Below, piece by piece: positions 51,842-60,948 of a stretch of 64,000 bases of DNA (within the stretch, counting starts at the first letter, position 1; each line of letters begins with the position of its first letter). The notes under the pieces are model-generated. The model was not told the DNA's origin. It saw nothing but the letters and a program-made list of their open reading frames with translations, and did no database searches. Where the stretch lies: assembly GCA_947164865.1 (NCBI GenBank), contig CAMUYA010000001.1:1-64000 (forward strand), read 5' to 3'. A program made the position numbers and the translations under genes. Origin of the DNA: an uncultured Lachnospiraceae bacterium. GTDB lineage: Bacteria > Bacillota > Clostridia > Lachnospirales > Lachnospiraceae.

Positions 51842-52944
51842 TTACCCCCGGTAACATTTTTTAGTGTGTCGGTATCCATAATATAACGGTTATCAAGTGT
51901 TTTCATGATATCCATAACATAAATATCACTGTTGATCGCAAGAGAAAGATCAAGGATCGAATTATCCTTGAAGCACAGTACCATGGGCTGAAGGATATTG
52001 AATGTGTTCTCGGAAAGAACAAGCGCCTTCTCTCCGGTGCTGAGCTCGACACTCACTCCGGGGAAGAGGATATTGACACATCCTATCAGCGCATCTACTA
52101 CATTTTTATCATAGATCTCGGGGTGGTCGATAAATTCCTTTATGGCCTTGACCTCGGATTCGCTCTCACCCGAGAGATTCATTGCGGTCTTCTCATCATA
52201 GACATTTGCTACAAGAAGCACCTTTGCTCCAAGTACCATCTTGTCCATATCGATAGGCATCGGTCTGCCGGCTTCGGTCTCCATCTGAGCCCTCATGGCC
52301 TGGCTGCATATTCTCTTTATCGCTGTGCCGTTAGTGGCAAAAGCATCCTCGAGAATATCATAATGACGCATGGTCTCGGAAAAGAGTTCCTGTCTCTTTT
52401 CTTCATCTCCGCTTGCTCCGTACATCTCTTCGTTCTTGGACTTAAGCCTTCCGATGTCATGGACCAGCGCTGCAAACAGAAGCCTTTGCTGATCGTCAAG
52501 CGGCATATTGAGCGCGTGGGATACCATGGCGCAAAGGATGGCCACATTAAGTGAATGCCTGGCCACAAAATCATCACGGCTTCGGAGATTCTGATAAAAA
52601 TTGATCTTATTTTCTATATGCCCGTAGCTCCTGATGATCTGCGCGGCAATATTCATGGAATTCTTTGTTTTTCTCTGAGATAAGATGAGTCCCAGTTCAT
52701 CCTGAATGGATGCAACCATCATTGTCTGGAAGCGCTCGAATTCTCTGTCTTCCTCCGACATAGGCGGAAGCGGTTCGGCGGGTTCGAGAATGTATATTCC
52801 CAGTAATCCGAAGTTCTTAACGCTCTCTATCGCTGCACTTGACAGCTGTGAATCACGGTCAAACAGAAGGACTCCCGTCTTGGAATAAATCGGTCTGGCA
52901 AGCCTCATACCCGCCTTCAGGTTTTCCATTTTAACGAATTTCAT
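51838..52944 (-). CDS. HD-domain protein with degenerate GYP region, coupled to pilT
   Basis: A 368-residue soluble protein. The N-terminus (MKFVKMENLKAGMRLARPIYSKTG) is the adaptor segment seen in many HD-GYP phosphodiesterases. The HD domain has VARHSLNVAIL and LVHDIGRLK. The region where HD-GYP proteins carry HHE and DGxGYP is replaced (RAQMETEAGRPMPIDMDK), so c-di-GMP hydrolysis is doubtful. The C-terminal about 100 residues are a separate small domain. Overlap with pilT suggests a regulator of the pilus motor that may bind rather than degrade a nucleotide. No recognised promoter immediately upstream. Confidence 0.82.
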   Translation of the reverse strand: MKFVKMENLKAGMRLARPIYSKTGVLLFDRDSQLSSAAIESVKNFGLLGIYILEPAEPLPPMSEEDREFERFQTMMVASIQDELGLILSQRKTKNSMNIAAQIIRSYGHIENKINFYQNLRSRDDFVARHSLNVAILCAMVSHALNMPLDDQQRLLFAALVHDIGRLKSKNEEMYGASGDEEKRQELFSETMRHYDILEDAFATNGTAIKRICSQAMRAQMETEAGRPMPIDMDKMVLGAKVLLVANVYDEKTAMNLSGESESEVKAIKEFIDHPEIYDKNVVDALIGCVNILFPGVSVELSTGEKALVLSENTFNILQPMVLCFKDNSILDLSLAINSDIYVMDIMKTLDNRYIMDTDTLKNVTGGN

Positions 52945-53054
52945 TTTCTATCTCCGATTAGCATTCTGTTTATTTTGAAACCGCAAAAAACGCCTGCCTA
53001 AAAATTATAACCTAAATAAATGCATAAAATCAATAGATTTTCCGACAAAGTGCA

Positions 53055-54281
53055 CTAAAGATTCATCTTTTTATCTATGATCATATCGGACATTACATAA
53101 TTTGCCAGATCCTGCCCCGCGCGGCTGAGAAAGAGTCTGTTATCCGATGATACCAGCAGGCCCTCCCCAACATGTTTGCAGATGATGTTTCCATATACAT
53201 CCTCAACATTTTTTCCGAATCTTCTCTTAAATTCTCCCGTATCGATGCCCTTTGTCATTCTGAGTCCAAGAAACATAAATTCCTCGATCATATCACTTTC
53301 CGTCAGGTTCTCTTTTTCCGAGAGAGGACCAAAGAACCTATCTTCGGATGCGGCAAAGCCTTCAGATATATTTCCCGCACCTTTGACCTCAGCCCCGGGA
53401 ATCCAATAGTTTATATATTCGTCAAGAGATCTCGTGTCGGCAAATCGTATCCCCCTCAGATATGATGCGGCTCCTATACCGAATCCAAGGTATTCTCTTC
53501 CCGTCCAGTAGCCGGTATTATGCAAGCACTCATACCCGGGCAGGGAAAGATTTGACAGTTCATACTGCTTGTATCCGGCCTTTTCAAACCGATCAATGAT
53601 CTCCCAATGTATCTTTCTTTCCTCATCTTCGTCCGGAAGATCGAGCTGCCCGGCATCATAAAGCTGTTTAAACACCGTGCCCTCTTCGATCATAAGGCTG
53701 TAGAGCGATATATGCTTGGGACGGTGCGCAAGACTCAGTATTTGATCTGCGGTCCTTATCATATCCGCCGTTTTCTGACCCGGAATACCTGTGATGAGAT
53801 CCAGATTGGTATTCTCAAATCCCGCTGCAGCCGAGGCTTCCCAAACCTTGACAAAATCGGAATAATCGTGGATCCTGCCGAGCCTTTTGAGTTCCTGATC
53901 ATCCGTACTCTGAAGCCCGATACTGATCCTGTTAAAACCGGCTCTTCTGATGGCCGCAAGCTTATTCTCATCTGCGGTTCCGGGATTACACTCAATTGTG
54001 ATCTCCGCGTCCTTTCCGACATTGAACCTCTCCTTTATAAGCTCCAGAATATCGGCCAGATCTTCCGCATCAAGCAATGTCGGAGTTCCTCCTCCGAAAA
54101 AAACAGAAGGTATGACCGGCATTTTTCCTGCCGGCCATACCTCTTTGTATGATCTCATTATTATTTCGTTTTTAAGCGCCAAAACATAATTCCGGCGGAC
54201 CGACGCATCCGCAGGTGCGGAAAGGAAATCGCAATACAGGCACTTTCTTACGCAGAAAGGAATATGTATATAGATTTCCAT
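53055..54281 (-). CDS. hemW: Radical SAM heme chaperone HemW
   Basis: Radical SAM protein of 408 residues: IHIPFCVRKCLYCDF (CxxxCxxC), FFGGGTPTLL, ECNPGTADENKLAA, NRISIGLQS, DLITGIPGQ, LSLPGYECLHNTGYWTGREYLGFGIGAAS. This is the HemW type (misannotated as HemN in the past), which traffics heme; the absence of the fourth HemN cysteine fits. I start at ATG 54281, because the family begins MEIYIHIPFC; the ATG at 54305 lies inside the GH3 gene's last codons. Translation is probably coupled to the GH3 gene stop. Confidence 0.93.
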   Translation of the reverse strand: MEIYIHIPFCVRKCLYCDFLSAPADASVRRNYVLALKNEIIMRSYKEVWPAGKMPVIPSVFFGGGTPTLLDAEDLADILELIKERFNVGKDAEITIECNPGTADENKLAAIRRAGFNRISIGLQSTDDQELKRLGRIHDYSDFVKVWEASAAAGFENTNLDLITGIPGQKTADMIRTADQILSLAHRPKHISLYSLMIEEGTVFKQLYDAGQLDLPDEDEERKIHWEIIDRFEKAGYKQYELSNLSLPGYECLHNTGYWTGREYLGFGIGAASYLRGIRFADTRSLDEYINYWIPGAEVKGAGNISEGFAASEDRFFGPLSEKENLTESDMIEEFMFLGLRMTKGIDTGEFKRRFGKNVEDVYGNIICKHVGEGLLVSSDNRLFLSRAGQDLANYVMSDMIIDKKMNL

Positions 54282-54288
54282 TTCATTA

Positions 54289-56079
54289 TCATACGCTGCC
54301 TGCATACTTAATGCGATAAATCCTCCTTAAACAATCATTGATCCGTTCCTCGGAGATCACTCCCTGACCAACTGCCTCAAGTATAGCGTTGTAAGCTTCC
54401 TCGAAATTGTCCGGGTTCTGAACCATATCACAGCCGGCTTTGAGTGCCAGCACAGCGGCCTCACCCGCGCCGTAATAATCCTTTACCGCAGCATCGCTCA
54501 GGTTACCCGAGATTATCACTCCTTTAAACCCGAATTCATCCCTCAGCAGATTGGTGACGATCGCTTCCGAAAGCGATGCGGGGCAGGAATCGTCAAATGC
54601 AGTGACAACAGCGTTGCTCACCATGATCATTTTAACGCCGCCTTCGATGGCTGCGATATAAACAGGGAACTCACCGCTTCTGAATTCCATTTCTGTCCTG
54701 TCTGTGATCGCGCGCCCCTTTGCAGGGTCAGCAGTCACGCTTCCCAGACCGGGGAAGTACTTGATGCAGGCACTCACTCCGCCGTCTTCGAGACCGGATA
54801 CCATTGAATTGACGTATCCGGATACCATATAGGGATCTGCGCCGTAAGAATACTTATCGATCACATTTCCCTCTTCGAGAGTGATATCAGCTACCGGAGC
54901 GAGATTGACATTGATACCTATCTCACCCAGAGCTTCCGCTATTGCTTTTCCGTTATTATACGCATTGATGACCTCTCCGGTTGCAGATGTTTCCGCCGGA
55001 GCGGAAACCGCATCATAGAAGCCGTCTCTGGCAAGTATGCTGCCGGCGCCTCCTTCATCGGAGAAGGCCATAAATGTAGGTGTCTGAACCATTTCGAGCG
55101 TTCCGGCGATCATATCCCTGAACTGATCATGTGCCGTAACATTTTCGGGGGAATAAACAATGCCTCCCACTTTATACTTTTCCAGGGCAGCTCTTGTTCC
55201 GTCCCCTGCAAGAGTGGCTCTGTTCACCCCGGTAAGTGCCTCGGGAGAAGTCATGATGACACCGGCTACTTTATCCTCTATAGACATTCCGCTTATTATA
55301 CCGTCGATATACTCTTCGAGGGGGTCAGCCTCCGGCTCTTCCGTCACTTCCGTATCTTCAATTATCTGATCTTCTTCTATCTCGGGAGGTGCGATCTCTT
55401 CTTCTTCGCCGATGATCGCCTCTATCTGCTCCTCTATCTGTTCATCAGGCTGTGTTTCCACCACCTCGGATACAGGCTGTTCCTTCACGGGCTTGGCAAA
55501 TTTCGAGGAGACATATCTGAAGATGAAATATCCTCCGCCCAGAACCAAAGCAAGGAAGAGAAATACCGCTACATAGGAGATGACCTGATTTCTGATACGT
55601 CTCTTATGTCTGGCTTCACGGCGTGCATCATTCTCTTTTGCCTTTTCGTTTTCTTCCGTGCGTTCTTTGTGAGATTTGATAGCGGACTTCTGTGCTTTGG
55701 CAAGCTCCTCTTTGGCTGAAGCTCTGGCGGAATTCCTTGTATTATCAGGCTTTTCCTCTTCCTCTTCGCCATCACCGCTTTCCTGTGAAGCGGATCCCTC
55801 TTCAGCAGCGGATTCTTTATCTGATTCTTCATCCGATTCATCCTCTGCCGTATCGTTTGCCGGCGTCTCATGATCATAAGATGACTCAGTCTCTTCCGGG
55901 CTTTCGGATTCCGTGATCTCGGCTTCCGAGCTTTCGGATTCCGTGCCTTCCACTTCCGTACCTTCAGCTACCGTGCCTTCGGCTTCGTCCGTCATCTGTT
56001 CGGAATCTTCGATCTTATTCTCTGCCGCTTCAGTATTAACTTTTTCGTTTGTTCTGTTTTTTCTTTTCTTTTTAGACAT
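54289..56079 (-). CDS. Membrane-anchored GH3-like protein, probably catalytically inactive
   Basis: Order over 596 residues: about 160 cytoplasmic residues that are extremely acidic and Ser/Thr rich and then Lys/Arg rich, one membrane segment (166-188), an acidic external linker to about 250, and a glycoside hydrolase family 3 N-domain (260-592). Family landmarks are present (VGGIVYS, GINVNLAPVADI, IKYFPGLGSV, GVIISGNLSDAAV) but the NagZ-type KHFPGHGDT is KYFPGLGSV, and the nucleophile motif (S/T-D-D/A-L) is SGNL, Gly525 for Asp. So it likely binds but does not cleave N-acetylglucosamine-containing glycan. hemW follows, overlapping. Confidence 0.85.
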   Translation of the reverse strand: MSKKKRKNRTNEKVNTEAAENKIEDSEQMTDEAEGTVAEGTEVEGTESESSEAEITESESPEETESSYDHETPANDTAEDESDEESDKESAAEEGSASQESGDGEEEEEKPDNTRNSARASAKEELAKAQKSAIKSHKERTEENEKAKENDARREARHKRRIRNQVISYVAVFLFLALVLGGGYFIFRYVSSKFAKPVKEQPVSEVVETQPDEQIEEQIEAIIGEEEEIAPPEIEEDQIIEDTEVTEEPEADPLEEYIDGIISGMSIEDKVAGVIMTSPEALTGVNRATLAGDGTRAALEKYKVGGIVYSPENVTAHDQFRDMIAGTLEMVQTPTFMAFSDEGGAGSILARDGFYDAVSAPAETSATGEVINAYNNGKAIAEALGEIGINVNLAPVADITLEEGNVIDKYSYGADPYMVSGYVNSMVSGLEDGGVSACIKYFPGLGSVTADPAKGRAITDRTEMEFRSGEFPVYIAAIEGGVKMIMVSNAVVTAFDDSCPASLSEAIVTNLLRDEFGFKGVIISGNLSDAAVKDYYGAGEAAVLALKAGCDMVQNPDNFEEAYNAILEAVGQGVISEERINDCLRRIYRIKYAGSV

Positions 56080-56117
56080 ATCAACAAATCCTTAATATCC
56101 CTGTTTAACCGCTGACA

Positions 56118-57437
56118 TTACAGGCAGGTTTCGACAAAGATATTATATATTGCTCTGATGGCTTCCTCAAAATCACTGTTTGTAACGCCGATGATTATGT
56201 TTATTTCGGATGAACCCTGATCGATCATTCTTACGTTTATATGTGAATGGGCAAGTGCGGAAAAAATACGCGCTGCGGTTCCTCTTGCGGATTTCATTCC
56301 ACGGCCCACTACAGCGATCAGCGCAAGGTCTGCCTCTATATCGATCTTGTCGGGCTTAGCCATTCTCTGGATGGCGGAGATAACCTTCTGCTCCTTATCC
56401 ATGAACTCATCCTGATGAACAAACACCGTCATCGTATCTATTCCCGAAGGAAGATGCTCAAAGGAAATATTATTCTCCTCAAAAGCCTGAAGAACCTTAC
56501 GTCCGAACCCTATCTCGGAGTTCATCATATCCTTCTCGATATTTACCGAACAGAATCCCTTCTTACCCGCAATACCGGTAATGGTGTATTTTGATTTCTG
56601 AGCAGTGCTTCCTACGATCCATGTACCGCTGTCGGAAGGTGCATTGGTGTTCCTGATATTGATAGGAATGCCTTCAACCCTTACGGGGAAGATGGCATCT
56701 TCATGCAGAACTGAAAATCCCATATAGGCAAGCTCTCTGAGCTCCAGATATGTGATCGTATCTATCTTCTGCGGGTTCTCGATGATCCTGGGATCGGTCA
56801 CGAGTATACCGGATACATCGGTCCAGTTCTCGTAAACATCCGCATGGATGGCCTTTGCCACTATCGATCCCGTGATATCGGAACCGCCGCGGGAAAATGT
56901 CTTTACCTTTCCGTCGGGGAGGCTTCCGTAAAATCCCGGCACAACGGCGTTTTCCATATTTTCAAGTCTCTTTGAAAGGATCTTATTTGTCTTGTCCGCA
57001 TCAAATGTGCCGTCCTCGTCAAAGAATATCACTTCCGCCGCGTCTATGAATTCAAAGCCGAGATAGTTTGCCATCACACGGCCGTTTAAATACTCTCCTC
57101 TGGAAGCAGCGTAATCTTTTCCTGCTTTTTCCTTGAAGTTCTTTTCGATCGTCTTGAACTCATCATCGAGGGAAAGGTCAAGCTTTAAGCCTTTAATGAT
57201 CTCGTCATATCTGCTTCTGATATCGGTAAGGACCTTTGAAAAGTCCTGTCCCTTTTCAGCAAGGTCGTAACACTCATAGAGCATATCCGTAACCTTGGTA
57301 TCCTCTTTAAATCTCTTTCCCGGAGCGGAAGGAACCACGAATCTTCTCTCCTTCTCAGCTCTTATGATGCTTCCGACTTTTTCAAACTGCTCGGCGCTTG
57401 CAAGTGAGCTTCCGCCGAATTTAACCACCTTAGCCAT
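56118..57437 (-). CDS. lysC: Aspartate kinase
   Basis: Phosphorylates aspartate, the first step of the Lys/Thr/Met pathway. 439 residues with KFGGSSLA, FSRGGSDITGSIVA, ENWTDVSGILVTDPR, VLHEDAIFPV and two C-terminal ACT domains (ITGIAGKKGFCSVNI; IAVVGRGMKSARGTAARIF). It is the second gene after homoserine dehydrogenase (gap 77 bases), which favours threonine-branch control, though the allosteric effector cannot be read by eye. Confidence 0.95.
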   Translation of the reverse strand: MAKVVKFGGSSLASAEQFEKVGSIIRAEKERRFVVPSAPGKRFKEDTKVTDMLYECYDLAEKGQDFSKVLTDIRSRYDEIIKGLKLDLSLDDEFKTIEKNFKEKAGKDYAASRGEYLNGRVMANYLGFEFIDAAEVIFFDEDGTFDADKTNKILSKRLENMENAVVPGFYGSLPDGKVKTFSRGGSDITGSIVAKAIHADVYENWTDVSGILVTDPRIIENPQKIDTITYLELRELAYMGFSVLHEDAIFPVRVEGIPINIRNTNAPSDSGTWIVGSTAQKSKYTITGIAGKKGFCSVNIEKDMMNSEIGFGRKVLQAFEENNISFEHLPSGIDTMTVFVHQDEFMDKEQKVISAIQRMAKPDKIDIEADLALIAVVGRGMKSARGTAARIFSALAHSHINVRMIDQGSSEINIIIGVTNSDFEEAIRAIYNIFVETCL

Positions 57438-57514
57438 TAAAATATGCTCCTGATATATTTCTTTTCCGATCTGATCTGTTATGACCTGTATCCCGTGACC
57501 GGTCTGCGGGAATA

Positions 57515-58726
57515 TTACTGATACACGCGCACTCTTGAAAGCACCGCGTCTCCCAGTTTTAAAGCTGCTTCTTCGTACTGTTTCTCGGTGATCACAGGGG
57601 TGATGTATGCAGCCTGTCCCGAAACATCAGCTTTGATGAATTCTCCTCCGGGTATCATCTTTTCAAGTGCTGAAACCGCTTCTTCTTTTATTCTGATGTA
57701 GAAGCTGTGAGACGCCTCGCTGAAAGGTACGAGCCCTGCCTCTTTATTCTCCCAATAGCAGGGGACATTCTTTCCGACATGTCTTGCGCCATCGATAACA
57801 TCGGCGCATACCGCACTGGCTGTTGGAAGCTTACCTGCTCCCTTGCCGTAGTACATGGTATTCCCCACCATGTTGCCGGTAACGAATATTGCATTGAACA
57901 CATCATTTACCATGGCAAGGGGGTGGTTTTTGTCTATCATGAAGGGAGCAACGTAAGTAAGGGGCTTTCCGTCCTCAGTTACCTTGCTGACACCAAGAAG
58001 CTTGATGGTCTGCTTTGCAACTGCAGCAAAAACAAAATCATCAGCAGTTATCCCTGTAATTCCTTCGGTATAGATCTTATCCGAGTCAACGGTCTCACCC
58101 AGCATAAGTGATGAAAGGATGGCGATCTTGCGGGCTGCATCATGTCCTTCAATATCCGCGGATGGATCCCTTTCGGCATAACCAAGGGCCTGAGCTTCCT
58201 TAAGCACATCGCCGAATGCAGCCTTATCCTGCTCCATTTTGGTAAGAATGTAATTGGTGGTACCGTTTAATATACCGATGATGCTCTCTATCTTTTCGGC
58301 AGCGAGGGCATCCATTATGGGACGGATAATGGGAATTCCGCCGCCGACGCTGGCTTCAAACAGATAGCTGCAATTATTGTTTTTAGCTATTTCAAGAAGC
58401 TCGGGGCCGTGCTTTGCCACAAGCTCTTTGTTGGAGGTGCAGACAGTCTTTCCTTTTTCAAGGCACTGCTTTGTAAACTGATAAGCAGCTCCAACGCCGC
58501 CCATGGTCTCACAGACGACCTGAACGTCATCATCCTCAAGGATGGTATTAAAATCATGCACAAGATATTTTTCATAAGGATCCCCGGGGAAATCACGAAG
58601 ATCAAGGATGTATTTCATCCTTACCTCGGTGCCGGATTTCTTGCACACCACCTCGTTATTATCTTCAATTACCTGCACAACACCGCTTCCTACAGTGCCG
58701 TAGCCAAGTACCGCAACATTAACCAT
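57515..58726 (-). CDS. hom: Homoserine dehydrogenase
   Basis: Reduces aspartate semialdehyde to homoserine. 403 residues with VAVLGYGTVGSGVV, CTSNKELVAKHG, EASVGGGIPII, GILNGTTNYILTKM, ERDPSADIEGHDAARKIAIL, GAGKLPTASAV and a C-terminal ACT domain (HSFYIRIKEEA). All family motifs present and normal length. It has its own promoter immediately after the BMP transporter operon and is followed by lysC. Confidence 0.96.
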   Translation of the reverse strand: MVNVAVLGYGTVGSGVVQVIEDNNEVVCKKSGTEVRMKYILDLRDFPGDPYEKYLVHDFNTILEDDDVQVVCETMGGVGAAYQFTKQCLEKGKTVCTSNKELVAKHGPELLEIAKNNNCSYLFEASVGGGIPIIRPIMDALAAEKIESIIGILNGTTNYILTKMEQDKAAFGDVLKEAQALGYAERDPSADIEGHDAARKIAILSSLMLGETVDSDKIYTEGITGITADDFVFAAVAKQTIKLLGVSKVTEDGKPLTYVAPFMIDKNHPLAMVNDVFNAIFVTGNMVGNTMYYGKGAGKLPTASAVCADVIDGARHVGKNVPCYWENKEAGLVPFSEASHSFYIRIKEEAVSALEKMIPGGEFIKADVSGQAAYITPVITEKQYEEAALKLGDAVLSRVRVYQ

Positions 58727-58804
58727 TTATCTGTCCTCTCATGAGCGATTCCTGAGATCGCCTGTTGCCACGGTCATAGCCGTATTACGTGTCACTAAAC
58801 AATA

Positions 58805-58834
58805 ATTTTACCACAATCCTTTATTTGCGTGCAA
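58805..58834 (-). promoter_or_regulatory. Sigma-A-type promoter of hom-lysC
   Basis: Minus strand TTGCAC (58829-58834), 18-base spacer, TGG then TAAAAT (58805-58810). The -35 box reaches to 4 bases from the stop of the transporter permease gene. Confidence 0.55.
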
Positions 58835-58837
58835 CCC

Positions 58838-59839
58838 TTAGCGTTCCTCGCGGAAGTAGGGCAGACCCAGCGAAGCCGGCGGCTGGTCCTCTCTCTTGTT
58901 TCTCATGCTGGTGATCACAAGCACGATGAGAGTAACTACATAAGGGATCATTTTGTAGAGCTGCTGCAGTTCCATATGCTCCATTCCGGTAGGAATATAG
59001 AGATATACAATGTAGAGCCCACCGAAAAGTATGGATGCAAATATAGCAATATCCGGCTTCCAGATAGTAAAGATAACCAGAGCTATAGCAAGCCATCCCC
59101 TGTCTCCGAATGCATCATTGGACCATACTCCGCAGGCGTAGTCCATAACATAATAGAGTCCGCCAAGGCCGGCGATCATACACCCGATACAGGTTGCACC
59201 GTATTTAAACATTGTGACATTTATTCCCGCAGAATCCGCAGTGGCAGGATTCTCTCCCACAGCGCGAAGGTGAAGCCCTGTCCTTGTCTTCTTAAGCACT
59301 ATAGCTGCAAACACAGCGATCAGTATCGCAAGATATGCCAGGAAGCCATAGGAAAGAAAGATGCTTCCGAACCATCCGAGCTTATCGGCAAAAGGAAGGC
59401 TGGCGGAAAAGTATTTACTGGTGATCGACAGAGCGATGGAGGGAACGTCTGCTCCGGAGATCTTTATAAGAGAGCCTCCGAAAAAGTTTCCGAATCCCAC
59501 GCCGAAGGTGGTCATGGCAAGACCGGTAACGTTCTGATTTGCTCTAAGCGTTACGGTAAGGAAACAGTAAAGCAGCCCCATCAGCAGCGAACCGAGCAGG
59601 CAGCACAGCATCGGGATCGTGATCGCAAGGAATCCGTTGGGCTGAGCTCCGCTTTTTGAAAGGCCCTGCTCATAGAAGAACGCTCCTATGACACCGCTTA
59701 TGGCTCCGACATACATTACGCCGGGAATACCGAGGTTAAGGTTACCGGATTTCTCTGTAAGTATCTCTCCCGTGCTTCCGTAAAGGAGCGGAATTCCCTG
59801 TACAACAGCCTTTGGAATGAGTAAAGCAAGATTGATCAT
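58838..59839 (-). CDS. ABC transporter permease of the BMP family (NupQ-like)
   Basis: A 333-residue inner-membrane permease of the branched-chain/simple sugar type (eight to ten hydrophobic segments): ILTEKSGNLNLGIPGVMYVGA, ATFGVGFGNFFGGSL, LRAVGENPATADSAGINV and SNDAFGDRGWLAIALVIF. Last gene of the operon. Together with the permease at 59836-60948, the ATPase at 60945-62468 and the lipoprotein it forms a nucleoside-type uptake system. Its start overlaps the preceding gene by 4 bases (ATGA). Confidence 0.93.
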   Translation of the reverse strand: MINLALLIPKAVVQGIPLLYGSTGEILTEKSGNLNLGIPGVMYVGAISGVIGAFFYEQGLSKSGAQPNGFLAITIPMLCCLLGSLLMGLLYCFLTVTLRANQNVTGLAMTTFGVGFGNFFGGSLIKISGADVPSIALSITSKYFSASLPFADKLGWFGSIFLSYGFLAYLAILIAVFAAIVLKKTRTGLHLRAVGENPATADSAGINVTMFKYGATCIGCMIAGLGGLYYVMDYACGVWSNDAFGDRGWLAIALVIFTIWKPDIAIFASILFGGLYIVYLYIPTGMEHMELQQLYKMIPYVVTLIVLVITSMRNKREDQPPASLGLPYFREER

Positions 59840-60948
59840 TTCTTATGCCCTCCTCTCCTGAATGTGATCTTGTATCTTATAAAGAACTCACATCCGATGA
59901 TAAAGAAAAGAATGATTCCCGTGAGGATATCCGAGAAGGACTGGTTCAGACTGAAATTGGTCGCAACCTCGCCCGCGCCTCTTGATAAGAATACGATCAA
60001 AAGGCTGGCAAATATCATTATGATCGGATTAAACTTAGCGAGCCATGAAACCATAACAGCGGTGAATCCCTGGCCCCCGGCCATGGTGGTGGTAAGTGTG
60101 TGATTGATGCCTCCGACAAGAAGGAGCCCCACGATACCGCATATCGCGCCGGATAAAAATACTGTCCTTATTATGACCTTTTCAACTTTAATGCCGACAT
60201 ATCTGGCAGTATTAACGCTTTCTCCCACAACGGCTATCTCGTAACCGTGCTTGCTGAAAGCAAGGTATATGAACATCGCAGCGGTAATGAGAGTTGCAAC
60301 GATTATGGTGAGCAGATACTTGGATCCGATAAACTCTCCGCCTATGTTCGGAAGCCATCCGGCATTGGTATTCTGGTTGATGATACCGATCTTTCCGGAG
60401 CCCTTGGGCATCTCCCACAGTACAGTAAAGAAAGCCACAAGCTGGGTAGCGATATAGTTCATCATAAGAGTCGAGAGTGTCTCGTTGGTGTTCCACTTTG
60501 CCTTAAACAGCGCAGGGATTACGCTCCAGATTCCTCCGGCAAGAATGGCTGCCAGAGTCATAAGAGCGATGAGTATGGGATTGGGGATCTTATCCCCGAG
60601 CTTTAGCATAACTGCCGCTGCTGCAAGCCCACCCATAAGCACCTGTCCCTCTCCTCCTATGTTCCAGAAGCGCATCTTGAAGGCGGGAGTAAGTGCAAGT
60701 GAGATAAGCAGCAGTATGGAAACATTCTGGAATGTAACCCATGTCTTTCTGGCGGTACCGAAGGCACCGACGCCCATTGTTCCGTACACACTGATAGGGT
60801 TCTGGCCCGTAACAACCATGGTGATTATCGCGCATAGAACAAGTGCTGCGACAATGGCTGCGATCCTGATAAGGACAGCCTTTTTATAGCTCATTGAATC
60901 TCTCTTGACAATGTGAAGGAGAGGCTCATGTTTTCTTGTTTTCATCAT
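59836..60948 (-). CDS. ABC transporter permease of the BMP family (NupP-like)
   Basis: A 370-residue permease with about ten hydrophobic segments, a basic N-terminus (KTRKHEPLLHIVKRDS) and FWNIGGEGQVLMGGLAA, NETLSTLMMNYIATQLV, GGQGFTAVMVSWLAKFNPI and a positive C-terminal tail. Partner of the NupQ-like permease with different sequence, as in NupP/NupQ. Overlaps the ATPase gene end (AAATGATG) and the next permease start. Substrate probably nucleosides or a related small molecule; not proven. Confidence 0.93.
   Translation of the reverse strand: MMKTRKHEPLLHIVKRDSMSYKKAVLIRIAAIVAALVLCAIITMVVTGQNPISVYGTMGVGAFGTARKTWVTFQNVSILLLISLALTPAFKMRFWNIGGEGQVLMGGLAAAAVMLKLGDKIPNPILIALMTLAAILAGGIWSVIPALFKAKWNTNETLSTLMMNYIATQLVAFFTVLWEMPKGSGKIGIINQNTNAGWLPNIGGEFIGSKYLLTIIVATLITAAMFIYLAFSKHGYEIAVVGESVNTARYVGIKVEKVIIRTVFLSGAICGIVGLLLVGGINHTLTTTMAGGQGFTAVMVSWLAKFNPIIMIFASLLIVFLSRGAGEVATNFSLNQSFSDILTGIILFFIIGCEFFIRYKITFRRGGHKK

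Noticed and set aside
57438..57514. A lysine riboswitch before lysC
   Set aside because: The 77-base gap after hom is too short, and no aptamer-like pairing was seen.
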